Assembly: GCF_900103845.1 (NCBI RefSeq)
Contig: NZ_FNIJ01000014.1
Coordinates: 1-64,000, forward strand
DNA: 64,000 nt
Direction: 5' to 3'
Origin: Pseudomonas jinjuensis
Lineage (GTDB): Bacteria > Pseudomonadota > Gammaproteobacteria > Pseudomonadales > Pseudomonadaceae
In this document: piece after piece, positions 57,571 to 64,000 of the stretch
How positions within the stretch are numbered: position 1 is the stretch's first letter
Layout: every line of letters starts with the position of its first letter
Translations under genes and position numbers: made by a program
Notes under the pieces: generated by a model
Seen by the model: the letters and a program-made list of their open reading frames with translations, nothing else
The model's database searches: none
Told to the model about the DNA's origin: nothing

Positions 57571-59139
57571 ATGTACATCACCCAAGGGCTGCACCGCCAT
57601 TTGCAGCGGCGCCCGAATGCCACCGCTATCCGTTTCAACGGCCGCAGCGTGACCTATGCCGAATTAGGCGACCGCGTCGCCCGCCTGGCTGGCGCCCTGA
57701 AAAAACTGGGCGTGGCCAGCGGTGACCGCGTGGCCATGCTTTCCCTCAATTCCCAGCGCTACATCGAGTACTACCAGGCCGTGCCCTGGGCCGATGCGGT
57801 GCTCAACCCGGTGAACATCCGCTGGAGCGCCGCGGAGATCATCTATTCCCTGGACGATTCGGATACCACCGTCCTGATCGTCGATGACGCCTTCAAGGAA
57901 CTCGGCGCGCGCATCGCCGCCGAAGCGAAGACCATCCGCACGGTGATCCATGCCGGCGACGGCGAAACTCCCGAAGGCATGCTCGGCTACGAGGCGCTGA
58001 TCGAAGGCAGCGAGCCCGTGGAAGACGCCCGCCGTGGCGGCGATTCGCTGCTCGGCATCTTCTATACCGGCGGCACCACCGGCTTCCCCAAGGGTGTGAT
58101 GCTCAGCCATGCCAACCTGGGCTTTTCGGCGCTGAGCGTGCTGGATTCCGGCAGCTGCCACGCCAACTGCACCTATCTGCACGTGATGCCGATGTTCCAC
58201 CTGGCCGCCCTGGCAACGATGTCCGCGCTGTTCACCAGCGGTGGCACTCATGTGGTGCTGCCATCCTTCGTGCCGAAGCAGGTACTGCATGCGCTGGCCA
58301 GCGAGCGCGTCAACGAGCTCCTCATGGCGCCGACCATGATCCAGATGGTGCTGGATGCGCGTGACGCCGATCCCGCCCTGCAGCAACTCGACTACAGCGC
58401 GCTGGATCGCATCAGCTACGGCGCCTCGCCGATCACCCCGACGCTGCTCGACCGCGCACGGACTGTCTTCACTTCCGCCGGCTTCGGCCAGGGCTACGGC
58501 ATGACCGAACTGGCGCCGGCGGCGACCATCCTCGGCCCGGAGTACCACAGCGCCGAATGCCAGGCCAACGGCAGGATGTACTCGGCCGGCCTGCCGGTGA
58601 TCTGCGTGGAAGTGCGCATCGTCGACCCCGAGGACAACGAGGTGCCGCGCGGTATGCACGGCGAGATCGTGGTACGCGGCCCGAACGTGATGCTCGGCTA
58701 CTGGAACAACCCGGAAGCCACCGCCGAAGCGCTGCGGGGCGGCTGGATGCACACCGGCGACGGCGGCTACATGGACGAGGACGGCTTCGTCTACATCTGC
58801 GACCGGATCAAGGACATGATCGTCAGCGGCGGCGAGAACATCTACTCCGCCGAGGTCGAGACCGCCATCGCCAGCCACCCGGCCGTGGCGCAGAGCGCGG
58901 TGATCGGCATCCCCAGCGACAAGTGGGGCGAGACCGTGCATGCGGTGATCGTGCTCAAGCCGGAAGCCAGCGTCAGCAGCGATGAAATCGTCGCCCACTG
59001 CCGCGAACGCATCGCCGGCTACAAGTGCCCGCGCAGCCTGGAGTTCCGCGACAGCCTGCCGTTGTCGAGCGTTGGCAAGGTGCTGAAGACCGACCTGCGC
59101 AAGCCGTTCTGGGAAGGTCGCAAGCGCGGCGTGGCCTGA
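57571..59139 (+). CDS. Acyl-CoA ligase (AMP-binding, FadD-like)
   Basis: 522 aa ANL-superfamily ligase activating a carboxylic acid as acyl-AMP then CoA thioester. The P-loop is IFYTGGTTGFPKGVMLSHAN near residue 165. The YGMTELAP motif, the A8 hinge Asp in HTGDGGYMDEDGFVYICDRIKD and the C-terminal catalytic Lys in LPLSSVGKVLK are all intact. Start MYITQG was chosen for a GGAG 6 bp upstream, over ATG 57559. Best fits medium/long-chain fatty-acid ligases used in terpenoid, steroid or fatty-acid catabolism; substrate uncertain. Confidence 0.87.
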   Translation: MYITQGLHRHLQRRPNATAIRFNGRSVTYAELGDRVARLAGALKKLGVASGDRVAMLSLNSQRYIEYYQAVPWADAVLNPVNIRWSAAEIIYSLDDSDTTVLIVDDAFKELGARIAAEAKTIRTVIHAGDGETPEGMLGYEALIEGSEPVEDARRGGDSLLGIFYTGGTTGFPKGVMLSHANLGFSALSVLDSGSCHANCTYLHVMPMFHLAALATMSALFTSGGTHVVLPSFVPKQVLHALASERVNELLMAPTMIQMVLDARDADPALQQLDYSALDRISYGASPITPTLLDRARTVFTSAGFGQGYGMTELAPAATILGPEYHSAECQANGRMYSAGLPVICVEVRIVDPEDNEVPRGMHGEIVVRGPNVMLGYWNNPEATAEALRGGWMHTGDGGYMDEDGFVYICDRIKDMIVSGGENIYSAEVETAIASHPAVAQSAVIGIPSDKWGETVHAVIVLKPEASVSSDEIVAHCRERIAGYKCPRSLEFRDSLPLSSVGKVLKTDLRKPFWEGRKRGVA

Positions 59140-59233
59140 TACGCCCGTTGGCCATCGTTCTCGCGCTCCCGCGCGTGGGAACGATGGCCATCGCGCATGG
59201 GATTGCCTGTAGGAGCGTTCGGCGTTGGGGGTT

Positions 59234-59363
59234 CCCTCACCCCAGCCCTGGCTGCGCGCCCCGCTCCAGAGGGAGAGGGAGCAGATTGGCGTCGGGATGA
59301 ATGCCGTGCCTGCCGGCAACTCCGAACGGTCCCCTCTCCTGGGGGAGAGGGTTAGGGTGAGGG
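59234..59363. repeat. 130-bp inverted-terminus element, second copy
   Basis: The left end CCCTCACCCCAGCCCT and right end GGGAGAGGGTTAGGGTGAGGG are imperfect inverses. The interior atgccgtgcctgccggcaa and ctccgaacg matches the element at 40031-40148. The left arm is interrupted by gctgcgcgccccgctcca. No coding content. A REP-like tail (gacagttgctcctac) follows near 59386. Confidence 0.7.
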
Positions 59364-59418
59364 GGATGCGCCGCGCCGATGTGAAGACAGTTGCTCCTAC
59401 AATGGCATCCACGTCATC

Positions 59419-60144
59419 TCACGACGACTTCTTCACCAATACAGGCTCCTCCCGATACCTCTCCGGGAACAGCGCCTTCAGCTGCTCGATCTTCGGCAGG
59501 TCGTGAATCACGATGTACGGCTCGCGAGGGTTCTCGGTGAGGTAGTCCTGGTGATAGTCCTCCGCCGGGTAGAAGCTTCTGTCCGCCTCGATCCGCGTCA
59601 CGATCGGCTTCGGAAATGCCCCGGCGGCGCCGAGCTGGGCGATGTACGCCTCGGCCACGCGGCTCTGGTCGGCGCTGGTGGGGAAGATCGCCGAGCGGTA
59701 CTGGGTGCCGCGGTCCGGGCCCTGGCGGTTGAGCTGGGTCGGGTCGTGGACCACCGAGAAGAAGATCTGCAGCAGCGTGCCGTAGGAAACCTGCGACGGA
59801 TCGAAGGTCACCTGAACCGCCTCCGCATGCCCGGTATCGCCATTGCTGACCAGTTCGTAATCCGCCGTTGCCGCACTGCCGCCGGCATAGCCGGAGACCG
59901 CGCCGGTCACCCCGCGCACATGCTGGAACACTCCCTGCACGCCCCAGAAGCAGCCGCCAGCGAAGATCGCGACTTCCCTGCGCATGCTGCCGGCCGGCTG
60001 GTCCAGCGTCGGCGGTGGCAGGGCGGTGGCCTTTTCCATGCTGCCCATCGAATAGCCGCTGCCCTGCCACAGCAGCAGGCCGGTGGCGACCGCCGCAAGC
60101 CCGGCGAGCAGGCTGCGGCCTTTACTCCAGATCGATACGTTCAT
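59419..60144 (-). CDS. msrA: Peptide methionine-S-sulfoxide reductase, exported MsrA
   Basis: 241 aa, longer than cytoplasmic MsrA due to an N-terminal signal/anchor (LLAGLAAVATGLLLWQGSG). Catalytic Cys in AIFAGGCFWGVQGVF; the typical VSGYAGG, NGDTGHAEAVQVTFDP and YHQDYL blocks follow. Repairs Met-S-sulfoxide in periplasmic proteins. Last gene of the leftward msrB / CcdA-thioredoxin / msrA operon, 20 bp behind the reductant-supplying gene. Confidence 0.9.
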   Translation of the reverse strand: MNVSIWSKGRSLLAGLAAVATGLLLWQGSGYSMGSMEKATALPPPTLDQPAGSMRREVAIFAGGCFWGVQGVFQHVRGVTGAVSGYAGGSAATADYELVSNGDTGHAEAVQVTFDPSQVSYGTLLQIFFSVVHDPTQLNRQGPDRGTQYRSAIFPTSADQSRVAEAYIAQLGAAGAFPKPIVTRIEADRSFYPAEDYHQDYLTENPREPYIVIHDLPKIEQLKALFPERYREEPVLVKKSS

Positions 60145-60164
60145 GATTCAGCTACCTCCGCAGG

Positions 60165-61931
60165 TCAACCGAAGGTGAAGGCATAGGCCGAGACCTCGGG
60201 GTCGAGGAACTCGATGCTGAAGGTGCGCTCGCCGATCTCGCCGGGCTGGCGCACCAGCTGGTACAGGCGCTGCTCGGTGACCGTGCCGCTGCCGTCCGGC
60301 GCCACGTCGGTGCCGTGGGCGTCGCCCGGGGCCTTGCCGTCGATGGTCACGCGGAAGCGCACCGGCTTGCCGTCCGCGCCGGGGCCGAGCACCAGGTGCA
60401 GGTCGCGGGCATGGAAGCGGTAGACGATGCGCCCGGACTGGCCGGCGAGCACTGCGCGTTCCGGCTCGATGGTCCAGCTGCCGTCGAGGCCCCACTGGTT
60501 CAGCGCCGGTCGGGCCGGGGCGCTATAGGAGTCGGGCTCGTCGGGCTTCACTTCGCCGCTGGAGGCGAAGTTCTCGGCGCGGTCGTAGCCGAGGTAGGTT
60601 TCCGGCGAGCGCATCTGCTGCATGTCCGCCGCTGCCTGCACGCCCTGGCCGCGCACGTCGATCAGCCCGCCGGCGACCTTGCCCTTGCCGGCCTCGCGCA
60701 ACAGCTGCTGGATCACCCGCTCGGAGCGCTCGTAGCCGCCCTCGCCGAAATGGTGGTGGCGGATGCGCCCGTTGGCGTCGATGAAGTAGTGCGCCGGCCA
60801 GTACTGGTTGGCAAAGGCGCGCCAGATCGCGTAGTCGTTGTCGACCGCCACCGGATAGTCGATGCCCAGCTTGGCCATCGCCTTGCGCACATTGCCGACA
60901 TCGCGCTCGAAGGCGAACTCCGGCGCGTGCACGCCGATCACCACCAGCCCCTCGTCGCGGTACTTGTCCGCCCAGGCCTTCACGTAGGGCAGGGCGCGCA
61001 GGCAGTTGATGCAGGAGTAGGTCCAGAAATCCACCAGCACTACCTTGCCGCGCAGGCTTTCGGCGGTCAGCGGAGGAGAGTTCAGCCACTGCACCGCGCC
61101 GTCCAGCGAGGGCAGCGCGCCTTCGTCCGGCAGCGTGGACCTGGCGCGCATGGCGTTGCCGGCGGCCATCATCATCGCCGGGTTGTCGTTCTTCGGCGCC
61201 ATGGCCGGCGCGGCGGGGCGCACCAGGTCGACCAGTCGCTGCTCCAGCGGCCCGGTGGAAGCCAGCGACAGCTGCGCCAGCACACCGGTATCCATTCCCA
61301 GGGCGATGGCGCCGACACCGGCCAGCATGGTCGCGCCGAGGCCGCGTTTCAGCCATTCGCCCACGCCGAGGGAGCGCTTCATGGCGGTGAACACCTTGCC
61401 GCCGAGCAGCAGGGCCAGGCCGAGCGAGGTCGCGGCGCCGGCGGCATAGGCGAGCAGCAGCAGGGCGGAGTCCAGACTGGCGCCCTGCAAGGCCGCGCCG
61501 GTGAGAATCAGGCCGAGGATCGGCCCGGCGCAGGGCGCCCACAGCAGGCCGGTGGCGATGCCGAGCAGGAAGGACGCGCCGGGACGCGGCCCGCCGCTCT
61601 GCGCGGAATCGGACAGGCGATTGCCGGCGGCGACCAGCGGGCGGGTCAGGCGCTCGGCCACCCGGGGCAGCAGCAGCGCCACGCCGAACAGCGCGAGCAG
61701 CGCCAGCGCGGCCCAGCGGCCCCACTGGTTGGCGGTCACTATCCAGTTGCCGCCGACGGTGGCCAGCGAGGCGACCAGGGCGAAGGTCAGCGCCATGCCC
61801 GCCAGCAGCGGCAGGCCGCTGCGCGAGAAGCGCTGGCCGGCGCTGGCGAAGACGAAGGGCAGTACCGGCAGGATGCACGGGCTGAGGATGGTCAGCACGC
61901 CGCCGAGGTAAGCGAGTAGGAGGAGCAGCAT
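60165..61931 (-). CDS. CcdA-thioredoxin fusion (DipZ-like) thiol transfer protein
   Basis: 588 aa. The N-terminal CcdA/DsbD-like membrane domain (about 1-245) has two redox cysteines in LSPCILPVLPF and LWAPCAGPILG. A periplasmic AhpC/TSA thioredoxin-like domain (about 275-425) has CxxC in FWTYSCINCLRALPY, and a C-terminal DipZ-type beta domain (about 440-588) ends the protein. It carries electrons from cytoplasmic thioredoxin across the inner membrane. Being sandwiched between msrB and msrA, its clients are inferred to be these periplasmic reductases. Resembles mycobacterial DipZ in architecture. Confidence 0.88.
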   Translation of the reverse strand: MLLLLLAYLGGVLTILSPCILPVLPFVFASAGQRFSRSGLPLLAGMALTFALVASLATVGGNWIVTANQWGRWAALALLALFGVALLLPRVAERLTRPLVAAGNRLSDSAQSGGPRPGASFLLGIATGLLWAPCAGPILGLILTGAALQGASLDSALLLLAYAAGAATSLGLALLLGGKVFTAMKRSLGVGEWLKRGLGATMLAGVGAIALGMDTGVLAQLSLASTGPLEQRLVDLVRPAAPAMAPKNDNPAMMMAAGNAMRARSTLPDEGALPSLDGAVQWLNSPPLTAESLRGKVVLVDFWTYSCINCLRALPYVKAWADKYRDEGLVVIGVHAPEFAFERDVGNVRKAMAKLGIDYPVAVDNDYAIWRAFANQYWPAHYFIDANGRIRHHHFGEGGYERSERVIQQLLREAGKGKVAGGLIDVRGQGVQAAADMQQMRSPETYLGYDRAENFASSGEVKPDEPDSYSAPARPALNQWGLDGSWTIEPERAVLAGQSGRIVYRFHARDLHLVLGPGADGKPVRFRVTIDGKAPGDAHGTDVAPDGSGTVTEQRLYQLVRQPGEIGERTFSIEFLDPEVSAYAFTFG

Positions 61932-61946
61932 GGGGATGGGTCTCGA

Positions 61947-62435
61947 TCAGGCTTCGGGAATGAAGGTCAGCGACAGGCCGTTCATGCAGTAGCGCAGGCC
62001 GGTGGGCTCGGGGCCGTCCTCGAACACGTGGCCGAGGTGGCCGCCGCAGCGCCGGCAGTGCACTTCGGTGCGGAGCATGCCGTAGCCGGTGTCGGTGCGG
62101 GTGCCGACGGCGTTGTCCAGCGGCTGCCAGAAACTCGGCCAGCCGGTGCCGCTGTCGAACTTGGTCTTCGAGGAGAACAGCGGCAGCGCGCAGCCGGCGC
62201 AGGCGAAGGTGCCGGCGCGGTGCTCGTCGTTGAGCGGGCTGCTCCAGGGCATCTCGGTGCCTTCCTTGCGCAGGATGGCGTAGCGCTCGGCGCCCAGGCG
62301 CTTGCGCCATTCGGCATCGCTGTAGCTGACTTCGAAGCTTTCCTCGGCGCGGGCGCCGAACCCGGGCAGCAGGCCGAAGCCGAGCACCGCCGCGGCGGTG
62401 GCTCCGGTCTGGAGAAATTGTCGTCTGGTGCTCAT
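61947..62435 (-). CDS. msrB: Peptide methionine-R-sulfoxide reductase, Tat-exported MsrB
   Basis: 162 aa. A twin-arginine signal (STRRQFLQTGATAAA) is followed by an MsrB fold. Zinc ligands are two CxxC pairs (FACAGCALP and HCRRCGGHLGH), and the catalytic Cys is in GLRYCMNGLSL. The GTGWPSFW block is intact. Exported folded, as zinc proteins often are. First gene of the leftward repair operon and divergent from the two-component genes (151 bp between). Confidence 0.91.
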   Translation of the reverse strand: MSTRRQFLQTGATAAAVLGFGLLPGFGARAEESFEVSYSDAEWRKRLGAERYAILRKEGTEMPWSSPLNDEHRAGTFACAGCALPLFSSKTKFDSGTGWPSFWQPLDNAVGTRTDTGYGMLRTEVHCRRCGGHLGHVFEDGPEPTGLRYCMNGLSLTFIPEA

Positions 62436-62586
62436 CGCGTCCTCCGCAGGGCGGTGGTGGTCGGGATGGCTTGCAGGCTATGGCCGCGGCGGTCGCGAAG
62501 TCCTCACGGAGAGTTAAACAATTCGTGATACCTGCGCCGTCGGAAATTTCGCACAATGAAACGCAACGCCCGAAAGGAACGCCTCC

Positions 62587-63303
62587 ATGGATCAGCCTAG
62601 ACGCGTCCTGCTGGTCGAGGACGACCAGCACATCGCCGACCTGCTCGCCCTGCACCTGCGCGACGAGAACCTGCAGGTGACCCACTGCGCCGACGGCAGC
62701 GAAGGCCTGCGCCAGGTGGAGCAGGGCGGCTGGGACGCGCTGGTGCTGGACATCATGCTGCCCGGCGTCGACGGCCTGGAAATCTGCCGCCATGCGCGGG
62801 CCATGGCGCGCTACACGCCGATCATCATCATCAGCGCGCGGGCCAGCGAGGTGCACCGCATCCTCGGCCTGGAGCTGGGCGCCGACGACTACCTGGCCAA
62901 GCCGTTCTCGGTACTGGAACTGGTGGCGCGGGTCAGGGCGCTGCTGCGCCGCGCCGAGGCCATGGCGCGCAATGCACGGCTGGATGCCGGCAGCCTGTCG
63001 CTGGACGGGCTGTTCATCGATCCGCTGGCGCGGGAAGCCAGCCTCGACGGCCGCCGCCTCGACCTCACCCCGCGCGAATTCGACCTGCTGTACTTCTTCG
63101 CCCGCCAGCCAGGCAAGGTGTTCTCGCGCATGGACCTGCTGAACGCCGTGTGGGGCTACAACCACGAAGGCTACGAGCACACCGTCAACACCCACATCAA
63201 CCGCCTGCGCGCGAAGATCGAGGCCGACCCGCTGCAGCCGGCGCGGATCGTCACCGTCTGGGGCCGCGGCTACAAGTTCGCCGCGCCGGGGAGCGAAGCA
63301 TGA
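62587..63303 (+). CDS. OmpR-family response regulator
   Basis: 238 aa. The receiver domain has acidic pair EDDQ, acceptor Asp in VLDIMLPGVDG and Lys in DDYLAKPFS. The winged-helix DNA-binding domain has LDLTPREFDLLYFFARQPGK and VNTHINRLRAKIE. The stop overlaps the sensor kinase by ATGA. As the divergent neighbour of the msr operon it probably controls periplasmic sulfoxide repair, similar in logic to HprSR/msrPQ in E. coli; this link is inferred. Confidence 0.9.
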   Translation: MDQPRRVLLVEDDQHIADLLALHLRDENLQVTHCADGSEGLRQVEQGGWDALVLDIMLPGVDGLEICRHARAMARYTPIIIISARASEVHRILGLELGADDYLAKPFSVLELVARVRALLRRAEAMARNARLDAGSLSLDGLFIDPLAREASLDGRRLDLTPREFDLLYFFARQPGKVFSRMDLLNAVWGYNHEGYEHTVNTHINRLRAKIEADPLQPARIVTVWGRGYKFAAPGSEA

Positions 63304-64000
63304 GGCTGGGCCTGAGCCAGCGCCTGTCGCTGGTGTTCGCTGTGCTGCTGCTGGTCTCCAGCGGCACTTCCGTGTGGCTGCAGCTGCGCGCCAGCCAGAT
63401 GCGCGAGCTGGAAGTGGTGCAGGGACTGTCCCGCGACCTGGCCGCCACCATCGCCCGCGACAGCCACCTGAGCGATGCCGCCGGCGTGCGCCCGGACGCG
63501 GCGCGCGCGCTGTTCGGCCAGTTGATGGTGGTCAACCCCAGCGTCGAGCTGTACCTGCTCGGCGCCGACGGCCGCATCCTCGGCCACGCCGCGCCACCCG
63601 GCCGCCTGCGCCGCGAGCGGGTGGACCTGGCGCCGCTGCGGCGCTTCCTCGCCGGCGACATGCTGCCGATCCTCGGCGACGATCCGCGCAGCGCGGACGG
63701 GCGCAAGGTGTTCAGCGCCGCGCCGCTGCGGGTCGGCGGGCAGGACATGGGCTACGTCTACGTGGTGCTGCTCGGCGAGGAACACGACCGCCTGGCCCAG
63801 CGCGACGCCACCAGCCTGGTGCTGCGCACCGCGCTCTGGTCCCTCGGGCTGGTCGCGCTGCTCTGCCTCGTCGCCGGCCTGCTGGCCTTCGCCTGGATCA
63901 CCCGGCCGCTGCGCCAGCTCACCGAGCGGGTGCGCCAGTTCGACATCGACGCCACGCCGACCCCGCTGCCGCCGGCCCCGGAAGGCCTGCGCAACGACGA
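63300..64000 (+). CDS. Sensor histidine kinase, partial (cut by window end)
   Basis: The first 233 residues only. TM1 (LSLVFAVLLLVSSGTSVWLQ), a periplasmic domain at about 29-172 with MVVNPSVELYLLGADGRILG, TM2 (LWSLGLVALLCLVAGLLAF) and the start of a HAMP linker (ITRPLRQLTERVRQFD). The kinase domain lies beyond the window. The start codon overlaps the response regulator stop (ATGA), so it is the cognate sensor. Confidence 0.85.
   Translation, partial: MRLGLSQRLSLVFAVLLLVSSGTSVWLQLRASQMRELEVVQGLSRDLAATIARDSHLSDAAGVRPDAARALFGQLMVVNPSVELYLLGADGRILGHAAPPGRLRRERVDLAPLRRFLAGDMLPILGDDPRSADGRKVFSAAPLRVGGQDMGYVYVVLLGEEHDRLAQRDATSLVLRTALWSLGLVALLCLVAGLLAFAWITRPLRQLTERVRQFDIDATPTPLPPAPEGLRND

Noticed and set aside
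60523..63195. 890-codon leftward frame across the msr operon and response regulator
   Set aside because: Overlaps four recognised genes in another frame and shows the Arg/Gly-rich shadow composition.

Overview
This is a GC-rich (roughly two-thirds G+C) chromosomal stretch from a Pseudomonas of the P. aeruginosa / P. nitroreducens / P. citronellolis type. The evidence is the gene order gpx-ospR-sagS (as PA2826-PA2824 in P. aeruginosa), a muxABC-opmB efflux operon (as PA2528-PA2525), a class II polyhydroxyalkanoate synthase, and many Pseudomonas-type REP palindromes between genes. No rRNA, tRNA, CRISPR, IS element or phage was recognised. Species assignment is inference.

Layout. 1-5.2 kb: peroxide module (glutathione peroxidase, OhrR/OspR-type regulator with a 32-bp operator-like palindrome upstream), the hybrid kinase SagS, a DUF815 ATPase and a free methionine-R-sulfoxide reductase. 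5.4-15.2 kb: the most unusual part. A leftward operon encodes two paralogous secreted proteins of unknown function, a CsgB-like minor curlin, a very large (447 aa) CsgA-like curlin and a CsgC/CsgH-like protein. A degenerate copy of a curlin start lies between csgB and csgA. A near-perfect sigma-54 (-24/-12) promoter precedes the operon. A divergent NtrB-like kinase and NtrC-like sigma-54 activator sit beside it. No csgD, csgE, csgF or csgG is present in the window.

15.5-30.6 kb: diaminopimelate decarboxylase with LysR, a gamma-glutamylation polyamine catabolism pair, a MoaD/ThiS-like protein with a BNR-repeat protein, a solitary PHA synthase, a small HELKH-motif secreted protein, an EamA exporter with a divergent Lrp regulator, an LLM monooxygenase, a DUF1348 protein and an NCS2 purine permease. 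31-40 kb: the four-gene RND operon muxABC-opmB, with overlapping stop/start codons throughout. 40.3-51.3 kb: a methyltransferase, an MscS channel with a cyclic-nucleotide domain, then a leftward set (pirin, two isochorismatase-fold hydrolases, OsmC, MetA/SphA-like outer-membrane protein, AaeB/AaeX/AaeA-type efflux) with a divergent LysR regulator. 51.5-59.1 kb: ene-reductase, LysR, SDR, aldo/keto reductase, an MFS remnant, a DUF1329 protein and an acyl-CoA ligase. 59.4-64 kb: a periplasmic methionine-sulfoxide repair operon (msrB, a CcdA-thioredoxin fusion, msrA) divergent from an OmpR-type two-component system cut by the window end.

A theme is envelope maintenance: oxidative repair at both ends, two efflux systems, and a curli-type extracellular amyloid whose apparent control by sigma-54 differs from the CsgD scheme of enterics. 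All functional statements rest on reading protein motifs and gene order by eye; no database search was run.
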